Shown: positions 8,821 to 18,422, counted from the stretch's first letter. The stretch: 64,000 nucleotides of DNA from Aliiroseovarius zhejiangensis (GCF_014656375.1 NZ_BNCH01000001.1:372001-436000); one strand, 5' to 3'. Program-made: numbers and translations. Notes: generated by a model not told the origin, from the sequence alone.

Positions 8821-9516
8821 TTGGACAACTCGCTTCTGACCCTGCTGTCGCAGGTCGACACCCCAACCGTGTGCAACGCTATCGAAGTGGCGCAGGGCAA
8901 GCGCGGCTTTGATGCGTTTACCCGTGGCACAATGCTGGCCTCGCACCCTGATGCCCCCGCCATCGTGGGCTATGCCCGCACCGCGCGCATCGCCGCCGTC
9001 GCCCCGCCGTCCGAGGCGCCCGATGTGATCAAGGCGCGGCGCATGGACTATTACCGTCATATGGCGGAAGGCCCGCGCCCTGCCCTTGCGGTGATCGAGG
9101 ACGTGGATTTCCCCCATTGCATCGGGGCCTATTGGGGCGAGATCAATACCACGGTGCACAAGGGCTTCGGCCTGTCAGGGGCGCTGACCAATGGCGTCAT
9201 GCGCGACTTGGGCGACTTGCCGGATGGGTTTCCGGTGATCGCAGGGTCTATCGGTCCCAGCCACGGGTTCGTGCATGTGCGGGATATCGCAAAGCCGGTC
9301 ACCGTGTTCGGGTTGAACATTGCCGACGGCGATCTGGTCCATGCCGACCGCCACGGCGCGCTGGTCATTCCATCCGAGGTGCTGCCCGCGCTCGAGGCTG
9401 CGATCCGGCGCTTGCTGGACACCGAAAAGCTGGTCCTTGATCCAGCACGGCAAGACGGGTTCGATTTCGAAAAGTTCGAAGCGGCCTGGTCCGCCTTCGA
9501 GGCCGCGCGCACCTGA
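8821..9516 (+). CDS. RraA-family protein (HMG/oxaloacetate-type aldolase or decarboxylase), TTG start
   Basis: 231 aa. The start is TTG directly after the hydrolase stop, supported by GGAGG six bases upstream. The RraA fold is shown by GALTNGVMRDLGDL with Arg128-Asp129, the residues used for metal and substrate binding in class II HMG/CHA aldolases. The family cleaves 4-hydroxy-4-methyl-2-oxoglutarate or decarboxylates oxaloacetate; other members inhibit RNase E. In this cluster a retro-aldol or decarboxylation step at the end of a degradative pathway is the best guess. It is the last gene of the cluster. Confidence 0.85.
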   Translation: MDNSLLTLLSQVDTPTVCNAIEVAQGKRGFDAFTRGTMLASHPDAPAIVGYARTARIAAVAPPSEAPDVIKARRMDYYRHMAEGPRPALAVIEDVDFPHCIGAYWGEINTTVHKGFGLSGALTNGVMRDLGDLPDGFPVIAGSIGPSHGFVHVRDIAKPVTVFGLNIADGDLVHADRHGALVIPSEVLPALEAAIRRLLDTEKLVLDPARQDGFDFEKFEAAWSAFEAART

Positions 9517-9573
9517 GCACCCTTGCCACCGTCGCGTCGAAGGTCGCAACGGTGCCGGGCCAACCGCGCCCGA

Positions 9574-9795
9574 TCAGAACAGCTTTCGCGTCACACGGCG
9601 TGCCTTGCGGGCGCGTTTTGCCATATCCTTCCCCTGACGCGACTGGCTGTCGGCGCGGGCGCGTTCTTCATTGGTCATCTCCTCGCGTGACTTGCCACGA
9701 CGCGAGGCCATGTCGATGCCCGCATCCACGCCCTTGTTGACCAAACGGCGCGTCACCTGGCGAACGATCATATTGATGATTTGATTAAGGTTCAT
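9574..9795 (-). CDS. Small basic protein of unknown function
   Basis: 73 aa from the ATG preceded by AGGAG. A hydrophobic/basic start (MNLNQIINMIVRQVTRRLV) is followed by a strongly charged tail rich in Arg and Lys. No known domain is recognised. It sits downstream of scpB in the same direction, with 84 bp between. It could be a nucleic-acid-associated or membrane-peripheral protein; I assign no function. Confidence 0.6.
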   Translation of the reverse strand: MNLNQIINMIVRQVTRRLVNKGVDAGIDMASRRGKSREEMTNEERARADSQSRQGKDMAKRARKARRVTRKLF

Positions 9796-9879
9796 ATCAA
9801 CTCTCCTGCCCTTTCGGCGGATAGTAACCGCAGTTTCGGGCAAATTCACGGCGGTTTTCCAACCTGACGGCAGATATCC

Positions 9880-10569
9880 CTAGTCTTCAAACAACTCGGA
9901 CTGACCTTCGGGGCTTTCGTCCTCGTCTTCGGTCTCGGGGCCGGGCATGGCGCCGGGCGGGGGGCGGCTTTCCAGCAGGCCCGCCGACCGCAACTCCTTC
10001 AACCCCGGCAGATCGCGGGCGCTTTCCAATCCGAAATGATCCAGAAACTCCGACGTCACAACAAAAGTAACTGGACGGCCCGGTGTCATTCGGCGGCGCC
10101 CAAAGCGGATCCATTCCATCTCGATCAACTGGTCAATGGTGCCACGGCTGACAGAGACACCGCGAATTTCCTCGATCTCGGCGCGGGTGACAGGCTGGTG
10201 ATAGGCGATGATGGCCAGGGTCTCGATCGCGGCGCGGGACAGTTTGCGGGTCTCGACCGTTTCCTTCTGCATCAGATAGCCCAGATCGGGCGCCGTCCGA
10301 ATGGCCCACGCATCCCCCACCTTGACCACCGACACCCCACGCCCTTCATATCGTTTGCGCAGATACACCAGCGCCTCGGCGGCGTCCGAACCATGCGGCA
10401 TCCGCCCCTCAAGCTCTTTCACTGTCACCGGCTCGGCGGACGCAAACAGAATGGCTTCGACCATGCGTTCCTGTTCGCCCATGGGCGGCGCTTCGAACAG
10501 GCTGTCATTGTCCCGTTTGTCGTCATGGTTCTGGGCGACAGATTCGTCGCGCGTCACGTCATCCGTCAT
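9880..10569 (-). CDS. scpB: Segregation and condensation protein B
   Basis: 229 aa, using the ATG that overlaps the end of scpA by 11 bp; an upstream in-frame extension is not conserved in appearance. ScpB is a winged-helix kleisin-associated subunit of the SMC-ScpAB condensin. It shows the hallmark stretch from MVEAILFASAEPVTV through IETLAIIAYHQPVTRAEIE and the RGVSVSRGTI region. The C-terminus is an acidic tail. It acts on the nucleoid in chromosome compaction and segregation. It is translationally coupled to scpA. Confidence 0.96.
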   Translation of the reverse strand: MTDDVTRDESVAQNHDDKRDNDSLFEAPPMGEQERMVEAILFASAEPVTVKELEGRMPHGSDAAEALVYLRKRYEGRGVSVVKVGDAWAIRTAPDLGYLMQKETVETRKLSRAAIETLAIIAYHQPVTRAEIEEIRGVSVSRGTIDQLIEMEWIRFGRRRMTPGRPVTFVVTSEFLDHFGLESARDLPGLKELRSAGLLESRPPPGAMPGPETEDEDESPEGQSELFED

Positions 10570-11353
10570 TCGGTTTCCTGCGGATTTGGATGGGGGCGAA
10601 GATCTCACCCTGTCTCAGTTCGATTGCCCCGCGCTTGGCCAGTTCCAGCGTGGCCGCGAAATTGGCAGCTGTCGCAGAGCGACGCCGCACCGGATCCGTT
10701 TCCCAGCCTTCGGGAAGATACGAGGTCAGGTCGGTCCAGTCGCCCGCATATCCGATCAGGCCACGCATCCGGTCCAGTGCCTGTTCCATCGTCATCACCG
10801 CATCGCGGTCCATGACGAAGGGGCGAAACTCGTCCTTGGTGCGGATGCGGGCATAGCCTTGCATCAGGTCCAGAAGATTGGCGGTATAGGTCACGCGGCG
10901 CACCCGCGTCACATCCTCGGGAATGCCGCGGGCAAAGAAATCGCGCCCCAACTGATCGCGCGCCATCAGCTTTGCGGCCACATCGCGCATCGCCTGCAAA
11001 CGCTCAAGCTGGAACGCCAGATGCGCGGCCAGTTCTTCGCCGGATGGGCCATCTTCGGTCGGATCGGGCGGCAGCAACAAGCGGGATTTCAGAAACGCGA
11101 GCCACGCGGCCATCACCAGATAATCAGCCGCCAGTTCGATGCGCAGATGCCGTGCCTTTTCGACAAAGCCCAGATACTGTTCGGCCAGTTCCAGAACCGA
11201 GATCTTGCGCAGGTCGACCTTCTGCGTGCGGCTGAGCGTCAGAAGCAGGTCAAGCGGTCCCTCGAACCCCTCGACATCGACGATCAGCGCCTCGGCCGCC
11301 AAACGCGCCGAGACCGACATCGCGTCGCTTTCAAATTCCTCAGTCTCGCTCAT
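10559..11353 (-). CDS. scpA: Segregation and condensation protein A
   Basis: 264 aa kleisin of the SMC complex. The signature FEGPLDLLLTLSRTQKVDL is near residue 30, followed by YLVMAAWLAFLKSRLLLP. The C-terminal winged helix (about 190-260) should contact the SMC head, and the N-terminal helices the SMC neck. It overlaps nagZ by 14 bp and scpB by 11 bp, so the three genes form one tightly packed operon. Confidence 0.96.
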   Translation of the reverse strand: MSETEEFESDAMSVSARLAAEALIVDVEGFEGPLDLLLTLSRTQKVDLRKISVLELAEQYLGFVEKARHLRIELAADYLVMAAWLAFLKSRLLLPPDPTEDGPSGEELAAHLAFQLERLQAMRDVAAKLMARDQLGRDFFARGIPEDVTRVRRVTYTANLLDLMQGYARIRTKDEFRPFVMDRDAVMTMEQALDRMRGLIGYAGDWTDLTSYLPEGWETDPVRRRSATAANFAATLELAKRGAIELRQGEIFAPIQIRRKPNDG

Positions 11354-12371
11354 CCGCAGCCCGTTCAGACCCCTGACCTGTCATCAGGCTCTGAAACTCT
11401 GCGTCAAGCGCGGAAATGTCAACAGGATCGGGCGCGCGCCGCCAGTCCAGCGCAGTATTGGCGCGGTCCAGGGCTTGCCCTTTCAAGGGGCCGGCGGCCT
11501 CGGCCACCTCTTCCATCTGCTCCAGCACGCCATTGCAATGCAGGACCATGTCGCATCCGGCCTGAAGCGATCGCCGCGCCCTGAGAGTAAGCGGACCCTC
11601 CAGCGCCTGCATCGACAAATCGTCCGTCATCAGAAGCCCGCCGAACCCGATCTGCTCGCGGATCAGCGTGATGATGGCCGGGCTTTGTGTCGCCGGGTGG
11701 TCCGGGTCGATATCGTCATAGACAACATGCGCCGTCATCCCAAGCGGCAGACCGGCCAGAGGCTCGAACGCCATGAAATCGGTGCGGCCCAGTTCCTTGG
11801 CCTTGGTTTTGACGCGGGGCAGTTCCTTGTGACTGTCCAGATTGGCGCGGCCCTGTCCGGGAATGTGCTTGACCACCGGCAATACGCCACCTTCCAGCAG
11901 CGCCTGTGCCACCATGCCCGCCCGTTCCGCCACGCGCACCACGTCTTCGCCATAGCAGCGATTGCGCAGGATGGGATGTGTGTCGGCATTGGCGATATCC
12001 GCCACCGGCGCACAGTTTCCGTCAATGCCAACCGCCAAAAGCTCGTCCGCGATCAGGCGATAACGCAGATAGAGTGTGCGCAGCGCATCGCGCCTGTTCA
12101 ATGCCACCTGATCCAAGGCGGGCAACCATTCGCGCCAATGCGGCCCCGCCATTCGCGCCACCCGCCCGCCTTCCTGATCAATGAAGATGGGCACGTCACG
12201 CCCGACCGCGCCGCGCAGTTCAGCCGTCAGCGCCCGAAGCTGATCGGGGTTGTCCACGTTGCGGGCAAACAGGATGAAACCCCAGGGCTGGACGCGTTCG
12301 AAAAAATCGCGCTCAGAGGGCAGAAGCTGCGTCCCTTCGCACCCGAAGATATACGCGCCCTGCCCTTGCAT
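11340..12371 (-). CDS. nagZ: Beta-N-acetylhexosaminidase
   Basis: 343 aa GH3-family NagZ, which removes GlcNAc from anhydromuropeptides in cytoplasmic peptidoglycan recycling. FIDQEGGRVARM and the catalytic-loop motif KHIPGQGRANLDSH are visible; the DSH loop carries the catalytic Asp-His pair. The usual third His of KH(F/I)PGHG is Gln here, an uncommon variant. The nucleophile Asp lies in the LLMTDDLSMQAL segment. It starts one base after the SPOR gene stops and overlaps scpA. Confidence 0.94.
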   Translation of the reverse strand: MQGQGAYIFGCEGTQLLPSERDFFERVQPWGFILFARNVDNPDQLRALTAELRGAVGRDVPIFIDQEGGRVARMAGPHWREWLPALDQVALNRRDALRTLYLRYRLIADELLAVGIDGNCAPVADIANADTHPILRNRCYGEDVVRVAERAGMVAQALLEGGVLPVVKHIPGQGRANLDSHKELPRVKTKAKELGRTDFMAFEPLAGLPLGMTAHVVYDDIDPDHPATQSPAIITLIREQIGFGGLLMTDDLSMQALEGPLTLRARRSLQAGCDMVLHCNGVLEQMEEVAEAAGPLKGQALDRANTALDWRRAPDPVDISALDAEFQSLMTGQGSERAADERD

Positions 12372-12372
12372 G

Positions 12373-13554
12373 TCAGCGGTTCACGACCGGAATACAGGCC
12401 GCCTTGGACGCCATCAGAACTGAACAGAACCGGCGCGCATCGGCCAGATCCTCGAACCCGACGGCGCGCAGGCGATAGAAGGTCTTGCCGCCCGACTGAG
12501 CTTTCTGAACGACGCGCGACTTGTCGGTGAAATACTCGTCGAACCGGGCCACCAGACGGTCCCATTCGGCGCGGGCCACGTCTTCGCTGTCAAAGGCGCC
12601 CAGTTGGACCAGCCGCGTGCCCGCTGAAATCTGGTCAGGGGCCACTTCCTGCGCGACCTGAGCCGGAGCCGGCGGTGCTGCGACAACACGGGTCGTCAGG
12701 TCTGCCGGACGGACCAAGGGGCGCGGCGACTGGCGGACACCGGGGACCGATGCCGGGATGATTTTCACGGCATTTACGACCGGCGCATCGGCGGTGGCGT
12801 CATCCAACGCGGCCTGCACCGTGTCATCAGACCCTGCGTCTGAAAGCGGTGCAGCATCGGCTGCGATCTGTTCTGCAATGGCAAGGGCTGCGGCCACCGG
12901 GTCAACCTGCCCGGGCGCACGATCCGGCAGGATGGCTGCGGCCTCGTGCAGCGGCAGTTCCGCGCCCGGCGCCGTGTCCGCGCGCGCTGCGACCTCGGTC
13001 GCCATATCCTCGTCCGCGAGGTCCTCGGGAGCAGGGGCCAACACCAATCGGTCGGCGGGGGCCGCGGCCTGACCTTCGGATTGAACATTGTTCACGGCAA
13101 AGCCCTGATGCGCGGCGGATTGGCCGCCGGGGTTGTCCGGCTGCACACGCATCGGCCCTTCCAGCGCACGCACCACCGGAATGCCGGTCACATCGCGCAC
13201 CGCCAGCTTGTAACCCCAAACACCCAACCCGACAATCAGCGCCAGCGACAGCGCCGCACCCGCATAATTGAACATTGTGCTGAACCCGCCTTGGCCAGAG
13301 CTGGGCAAAGGCGCGTCTTCGGTCATATCCGCCATCGGAGCATCATAAAGACCATGCTGGCCATCATATGCAGCCGAACGGGCTTGCAGAGGGTGCACAT
13401 CCAGCGGCTGAGCTCCACCATGCGCCGGATGCACATACTGCGGCGAAGGCGCGACCAAAGGCGGCTCGGTCCGATGCGCGGACTGATACCCGTGATCATA
13501 CTGATTGCTGAACGTCGCCTGCCGGGTCCCGGGACCCCAATGTGCTTCTGCCAT
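12373..13554 (-). CDS. SPOR-domain cell-envelope protein
   Basis: 393 aa. A cytoplasmic N-terminus of about 100 residues is followed by one membrane helix (AGAALSLALIVGLGVWGYK, about 105-130), a long Ala/Pro/Asp-rich periplasmic linker and a C-terminal SPOR domain (about 315-390, RLVQLGAFDSEDVARAEW). SPOR domains bind denuded glycan strands at the division septum. It sits between argS and nagZ, as in other Rhodobacteraceae. RBS is GGAGG. Confidence 0.9.
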   Translation of the reverse strand: MAEAHWGPGTRQATFSNQYDHGYQSAHRTEPPLVAPSPQYVHPAHGGAQPLDVHPLQARSAAYDGQHGLYDAPMADMTEDAPLPSSGQGGFSTMFNYAGAALSLALIVGLGVWGYKLAVRDVTGIPVVRALEGPMRVQPDNPGGQSAAHQGFAVNNVQSEGQAAAPADRLVLAPAPEDLADEDMATEVAARADTAPGAELPLHEAAAILPDRAPGQVDPVAAALAIAEQIAADAAPLSDAGSDDTVQAALDDATADAPVVNAVKIIPASVPGVRQSPRPLVRPADLTTRVVAAPPAPAQVAQEVAPDQISAGTRLVQLGAFDSEDVARAEWDRLVARFDEYFTDKSRVVQKAQSGGKTFYRLRAVGFEDLADARRFCSVLMASKAACIPVVNR

Positions 13555-13658
13555 AATGCCTCACCTCCGGTTGCGGACGCGTCGGCCATTGATGGCTCTT
13601 TCTGCGTCCCGGTCCGGTTACTGCGTCAACCTCTTGCCCGCCGAAGCTGCCCTTGTGA

Positions 13659-15380
13659 TCAGCGCATTTCCTCGGCAGGAGTGACCCCCAAAATACCCAA
13701 GCCTGACGAAATGACAACGGCTACGGCACGCGGCAGGGCGATTTTCGCTGCTGATGAGTCATTCTTGCCATCCTGAAGAAAGCGCAATTCCGGCTTGTCA
13801 TTGCCCCGGTTCCACAGCGCGTGGAAGTCCGAGGCCAGTTCATACAGGTAAAACGCGATGCGATGCGGCTCATGCGTGCGCGCCGCGATCTCGACCAGGC
13901 GCGGCCATTCGGCCAGCTTTTTCGCCACCGCGATCTCGGCCTCGTCCTCGATCTTGGGCGTATCGGTCAGGGTGATCCCCTGATCCGCGGCCTTGCGCAG
14001 AACCGAACGCACCCGGGCATGGGCGTATTGCACATAGAACACGGGGTTGTCGCGACTCTGCTCCAACACCTTGTCGAAATCGAAATCCAGGGGCGCGTCG
14101 TTTTTGCGTGTCAGCATAACAAAACGGGTCACGTCCGGCCCAACTTGCTCGACGACATCTCGCAGGGTCACAAAGGTGCCCGCCCGTTTCGACATCTTGA
14201 ACGGCTCGCCATTCTTGTAGAGTTTCACGAGTTGCGTCAGCTTGATATCCAACGGCACACGCCCATCCGACAGCGCCGACACCGCCGCCTTCATCCGCTT
14301 GACATAGCCACCATGATCGGCACCAAACACGTCGATCAGCGCGTCAAACCCGCGTTCGATCTTGTCGAAATGATAGGCGATGTCTGGCGCAAAATAGGTC
14401 CAGCTGCCGTCCGATTTTTTCACCGGGCGGTCCACATCGTCGCCATGCTCGGTGGACTTGAACAGCGTTTGCTCACGCGGCTCCCAATCTTCGGGCTTCT
14501 TGCCTTTGGGCGGCTCAAGCACACCCTCATAGATCAGACCCTTGCCTTCCAGCGATGCCAACGCAGCTTCAATCCGACCCGTGCCATAGAGCGATTTTTC
14601 CGAGAAAAAGACATCCATCTTCACCCCCAGCATCGCCAGATCTTCGCGGATCAGGTCCAGCATCTTCCCGGTTGCAAACTCACGAATTTCCGCCAGCCAG
14701 AACTGTTCGCCCTTGCCAACGAACGCATCGCCCACTTTGTCCTTCAACGCCTGCCCGACAGGCACCAGATAATCGCCGGGATAGGTGCCGTCCTCGAACG
14801 CCACGTCCTGCCCATGCGCCTCCAGATAGCGCAGGTAAACCGAACGGGCCAACACATCGACCTGCGCGCCGCCATCATTGATGTAATATTCCCGCGTCAC
14901 CTCGTGACCGGCATAGTCCAGCAGGCTTGCCAACGCATCGCCAAACACCGCGCCGCGCGTGTGACCCACATGCAAAGGCCCCGTGGGGTTGGCAGACACA
15001 TATTCCACATTGACCTTCTGTCCCGCCCCCATGGACGAGCGGCCATAACCGTCACCACCAAGAATGCCCTCGACCAGTTTTGCCCAGATTGATGCATTCA
15101 GCCGCAGGTTCAAAAACCCCGGCCCGGCCACTTCGGCCACGTCGATGCGGTCATCGGCGGCCAGCTTTCCTGCCAGCACGTCAGCAATGTCGCGCGGCTT
15201 CATCCTGGCAGGCTTGGCCAGAACCATCGCCGCATTGGTTGCCATATCCCCATGCGCCGCATCGCGCGGCGGCTCGACCGCCACGTTGTCAAAGCTCAGC
15301 CCCTCGGGCAAGGTACCCTCGGCCACCATCGCGTTCAGCGCGTCGATCACAAGGCTGCGAATATCGGCAAACAGGTTCAT
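13659..15380 (-). CDS. argS: Arginyl-tRNA synthetase
   Basis: 573 aa, the normal size. The class I HIGH motif appears as LHVGHTRGA and the KMSKS region as [10 protein letters not shown]. The N-terminal additional domain and the C-terminal DALR anticodon-binding domain (from about 455) are present. It charges tRNA-Arg in the cytoplasm. The gene is followed by the SPOR gene after about 100 bp; upstream, a 139-bp gap with palindromes separates it from dgt. Confidence 0.97.
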   Translation of the reverse strand: MNLFADIRSLVIDALNAMVAEGTLPEGLSFDNVAVEPPRDAAHGDMATNAAMVLAKPARMKPRDIADVLAGKLAADDRIDVAEVAGPGFLNLRLNASIWAKLVEGILGGDGYGRSSMGAGQKVNVEYVSANPTGPLHVGHTRGAVFGDALASLLDYAGHEVTREYYINDGGAQVDVLARSVYLRYLEAHGQDVAFEDGTYPGDYLVPVGQALKDKVGDAFVGKGEQFWLAEIREFATGKMLDLIREDLAMLGVKMDVFFSEKSLYGTGRIEAALASLEGKGLIYEGVLEPPKGKKPEDWEPREQTLFKSTEHGDDVDRPVKKSDGSWTYFAPDIAYHFDKIERGFDALIDVFGADHGGYVKRMKAAVSALSDGRVPLDIKLTQLVKLYKNGEPFKMSKRAGTFVTLRDVVEQVGPDVTRFVMLTRKNDAPLDFDFDKVLEQSRDNPVFYVQYAHARVRSVLRKAADQGITLTDTPKIEDEAEIAVAKKLAEWPRLVEIAARTHEPHRIAFYLYELASDFHALWNRGNDKPELRFLQDGKNDSSAAKIALPRAVAVVISSGLGILGVTPAEEMR

Positions 15381-15491
15381 GGATATGGTCCTTTTCTCTC
15401 AGGCGCACTCCTAGCACCCCCGCCCCAAAGGTCAAGCAACCCGATGCGCGAAACTGCCCGTTTCTTCTGGCCCGAAATATCCCGGGGGTGA

Positions 15492-15520
15492 GGGGCAACG
15501 CCCCGAGGGGGCAGGCCCCC
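15492..15520. repeat. Two adjacent GC palindromes after dgt
   Basis: GGGGC-AAC-GCCCC (15492-15504) and GGGGGC-AG-GCCCCC (15507-15520) sit side by side, the second touching the dgt stop codon. Next to them is a CCCGGG core with an AAATATCCC segment. It looks like an intergenic repeat that may end the dgt message. No clear U-run follows. Confidence 0.4.
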
Positions 15521-16662
15521 TACCCGCCCAATCCCAGCCGCTTGTGTTCCTGCAAGGCGAAACGATCCGTCATTCCGGCGATATAATCCGCCACCAAACG
15601 CGCCAGGCGACGGTCGCTGGTGGCCGCTTCGATCTCGGCCCGCCATTCACCCGGCAGGTCGGATGGGACAGCGCGGTAATGGGCAAACAGATCTTCCACC
15701 ACGTGGGTGACCCGCGCACGCATCGCAACCACCGATGGGGCGCGGTACATCCGGGTGAACAAAAACTCTCGAATAACCTTCAGATCCGCCCACAGCGCGG
15801 GCGAAAAGCGGATGACCGCGTGATCCAGCACGCGCACCTCTTCGACCGATTGCGGCGCCGCATCCACCAACAACGCCTGCGAGGTGGTCAGTACATCCTC
15901 CACCATCACGCCAAACACCCGGCGCAATGCCTCGTGTCGGCGTCGTCCCGCATCCAGACCGGGATAGGTCGCGTCCACCTCGGCAATCGCCGGGCCAATG
16001 ATGGGCAATTCGGCAATCTCGTCCATGTCAAACAGCCCCGCCCGCAAGCCATCATGCAGATCGTGGTTGTTATAGGCGATATCATCGGCCAGCGCGGCGG
16101 CCTGAGCTTCGGCGCTCGCGTGGGTGTGCAATTCCAGATCGTGGCGCGCGTTGTATTCCGCCAGTGCGGGCGGCAGATCACCCACCACCGGCCCATTATG
16201 TTTGGCAATCCCTTCAAGGGTTTCCCAGGTCAGGTTCAACCCGTCCCATTCGGCATAGTGCCGTTCAAGCGAGGTGACGATCTTCAACGCCTGCGCGTTG
16301 TGATCGAACCCACCAAACGGGGCCATCATGGCGTCCAGCGCATCCTCGCCGGTATGTCCAAACGGCGTGTGCCCCAGATCATGGGCCAGAGCCACGGCCT
16401 CGGTCAGGTGGCTGTTCAGCCCCAGCGCGCCCGCGATGGTGCGCGCCACCTGCGCCACCTCGATCGAGTGGGTCAGCCGTGTGCGGAAATAATCGCCCTC
16501 GTGTTCCACAAACACCTGCGTCTTGTGTTTCAGACGGCGAAAGGCCGAGGAATGAATAATTCGGTCGCGATCCCGCTGAAACGGCTCGCGAAACGCGCTT
16601 TCGTCCTCAGGGTAAAGCCGACCCCGGCTGCCACCGGGATGCGTTGCGTAATTGGCGAGCAT
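15520..16662 (-). CDS. dgt: Deoxyguanosinetriphosphate triphosphohydrolase-like protein
   Basis: 380 aa from ATG 16662; an upstream in-frame start is possible but lacks a better RBS. It is an HD-domain dNTPase with the motif set RRLKHKTQVF, RTRLTHSIEV and ALAHDLGHTPFGHTGE (H..HD..D metal site). Such enzymes hydrolyse dGTP or other dNTPs to nucleoside and tripolyphosphate. It lies divergent from the Fe-S carrier gene with about 130 bp between, and upstream of argS. Confidence 0.94.
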   Translation of the reverse strand: MLANYATHPGGSRGRLYPEDESAFREPFQRDRDRIIHSSAFRRLKHKTQVFVEHEGDYFRTRLTHSIEVAQVARTIAGALGLNSHLTEAVALAHDLGHTPFGHTGEDALDAMMAPFGGFDHNAQALKIVTSLERHYAEWDGLNLTWETLEGIAKHNGPVVGDLPPALAEYNARHDLELHTHASAEAQAAALADDIAYNNHDLHDGLRAGLFDMDEIAELPIIGPAIAEVDATYPGLDAGRRRHEALRRVFGVMVEDVLTTSQALLVDAAPQSVEEVRVLDHAVIRFSPALWADLKVIREFLFTRMYRAPSVVAMRARVTHVVEDLFAHYRAVPSDLPGEWRAEIEAATSDRRLARLVADYIAGMTDRFALQEHKRLGLGG

Positions 16663-16792
16663 ACCTGCCCCTTTCTGCCTGTCACCGCAGATGTGCCCAG
16701 TTGTCCCGACCAAGGCACACCGTCCGGGCGTCTTGTCGCGCCCGCATGGCCCCCCTATATTCCGTTATGCGCGAACATGAAATGGATTTCCA

Positions 16793-17122
16793 ATGGACCT
16801 GACCCTGCCCCCCACCGTCACAGACCGTGCGTTTGCCCGCCTGGCCGAGATTGGCGCAGGTGCCCAAGGCAAGGCCCTGCGCGTCGCCGTCGAAGGCGGC
16901 GGCTGTTCAGGGTTTCAATATGACATCTCGCTGGATGACCCGGCCGAGGGCGATCTGGTGCTGGAAGGGTCCGGCGAACAGGTGGTGGTCGACGAGGTGT
17001 CGCTGCCATTTCTGGCCAACGCGACAATTGATTTCAGCGAAGAGCTGATCGGTGCGCGGTTCATCGTGAATAACCCGAACGCGTCGGCGTCCTGCGGGTG
17101 TGGCACGTCCTTTTCGATGTAA
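16793..17122 (+). CDS. A-type iron-sulfur carrier (HesB/IscA/ErpA family)
   Basis: 109 aa. The three conserved cysteines are Cys38 (GGCSGFQY) and the C-terminal CGCG pair. It accepts Fe-S clusters and passes them to apo-enzymes in the cytoplasm. Whether it is ErpA- or IscA-like cannot be decided without alignment. It diverges from dgt and is followed 41 bp later by the flavoprotein gene. Confidence 0.94.
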   Translation: MDLTLPPTVTDRAFARLAEIGAGAQGKALRVAVEGGGCSGFQYDISLDDPAEGDLVLEGSGEQVVVDEVSLPFLANATIDFSEELIGARFIVNNPNASASCGCGTSFSM

Positions 17123-17163
17123 TCCCCCTTTTCTTGTCCCAACCAACCGGCTAGGTGCAGCCC

Positions 17164-18357
17164 ATGCACACGGACTGGGACACTATCATCATTGGCGCGG
17201 GCGCGGCGGGCCTGTTCTGCGCGCCCTTCGCGGCTGCGCATGGCGGTCGCGTGTTGGTCATCGACCATGCCGCCAAACCCGGCGAAAAAATCCGTATTTC
17301 CGGCGGTGGGCGCTGCAATTTCACCAATATGCACACAGAGCCTGCGAATTTCACCGGCCAGAACCCGCATTTCCACAAATCCGCTTTGGCGCGTTACACC
17401 CAATGGGATTTCGTCGAGTTGATCGACCGCGCTGGGATCGCGTGGCACGAGAAAACGCTGGGGCAGTTGTTTTGTGACGGTAAGTCGACGCAAATCATCG
17501 ACCTGCTGGTGCAAAACCTGAAGGACGCCGGGGCCGAGTTGCGTTTGTCGACCACCGTTCAGGCGGTCGATCGAACAGACACGGGCTTCGCGCTGGACAC
17601 CACTGCGGGCGAGTTGAGGTGCAAGAACCTCGTCCTTGCCACGGGCGGCAAGTCGATCCCCAAGATGGGCGCGACCGGTTTTGCCTATGATATCGCTCGC
17701 CAGTTCGGGCACGAGGTCATCGCCCCCCGCCCCGCGCTCGTTCCCCTGACCTTCCCAGACGGTCGCTTTGCGGCCCTGTCCGGCGTGTCCCTGCCTGTCC
17801 GCATCTGGACCGACCGTGCGCGCTTTGACGAGGCGATGCTGTTCACCCATCGCGGGCTGTCCGGGCCTGCGATCCTGCAAATCTCGTCCTTCTGGCGCGA
17901 GGGCGAGGCGATCCATATCGACCTGACGGGTGGACGCGACCTGTTCACCACGCTCCGCGATCAACGCCAGACCGAGGGGCGGCGGCAACTTTCGACCGAG
18001 CTGGCGCGTCACCTGCCTGCACGACTGGTCGAGTTTCTGACAACCGAATGGGCAGACCGCTTCGACCTGACCGCGCGTCTTGCTGACCAGTCAGATACGG
18101 CGTTGCGCGCGCTGACCGATCAACTGTCCGATTGGGCGCTGATGCCCGCCGGGTCCGAGGGCTACCGCACCGCCGAAGTCACCCTTGGCGGCATCTCGAC
18201 CGACGGGATCGACAGCAAATCGATGATGTCGAAAACCGTTCCTGGCCTTTACTTCATCGGCGAATGTGTCGACGTGACGGGCTGGCTCGGCGGGTTCAAT
18301 TTCCAATGGGCGTGGTCCAGCGCCCACGCCGCCGGGCGGCATATCGCCGAACGCTGA
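17164..18357 (+). CDS. NAD(P)/FAD-dependent flavoprotein of the YhiN/HI0933 family
   Basis: 397 aa from ATG 17164 (AGGTG six bases upstream); an in-frame GTG at 17155 is the alternative. The Rossmann motif IIIGAGAAGLFCAP opens the protein, KIRISGGGRCNFTN is the family signature, and the C-terminal GECVDVTGWLGGFNFQWA completes the FAD site. The family is conserved but its reaction remains unsettled. It separates the Fe-S carrier from xthA on the same strand. Confidence 0.92.
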   Translation: MHTDWDTIIIGAGAAGLFCAPFAAAHGGRVLVIDHAAKPGEKIRISGGGRCNFTNMHTEPANFTGQNPHFHKSALARYTQWDFVELIDRAGIAWHEKTLGQLFCDGKSTQIIDLLVQNLKDAGAELRLSTTVQAVDRTDTGFALDTTAGELRCKNLVLATGGKSIPKMGATGFAYDIARQFGHEVIAPRPALVPLTFPDGRFAALSGVSLPVRIWTDRARFDEAMLFTHRGLSGPAILQISSFWREGEAIHIDLTGGRDLFTTLRDQRQTEGRRQLSTELARHLPARLVEFLTTEWADRFDLTARLADQSDTALRALTDQLSDWALMPAGSEGYRTAEVTLGGISTDGIDSKSMMSKTVPGLYFIGECVDVTGWLGGFNFQWAWSSAHAAGRHIAER

Positions 18358-18422
18358 ACGGCTTTGCTTGCACCCCCGCCCGTTTGCGCCCACATTGGCC
18401 GCCACGAACAGAAGGGGGCCGC

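Noticed and set aside
10301-11584. 427-codon open frame opposite scpB, scpA and nagZ
   Set aside because: Spans three well-supported genes in antisense; composition is typical of a shadow frame.
15544-16923. 459-codon open frame opposite dgt
   Set aside because: Covers the complete dgt gene in antisense and runs into the Fe-S carrier gene; no motif or RBS.
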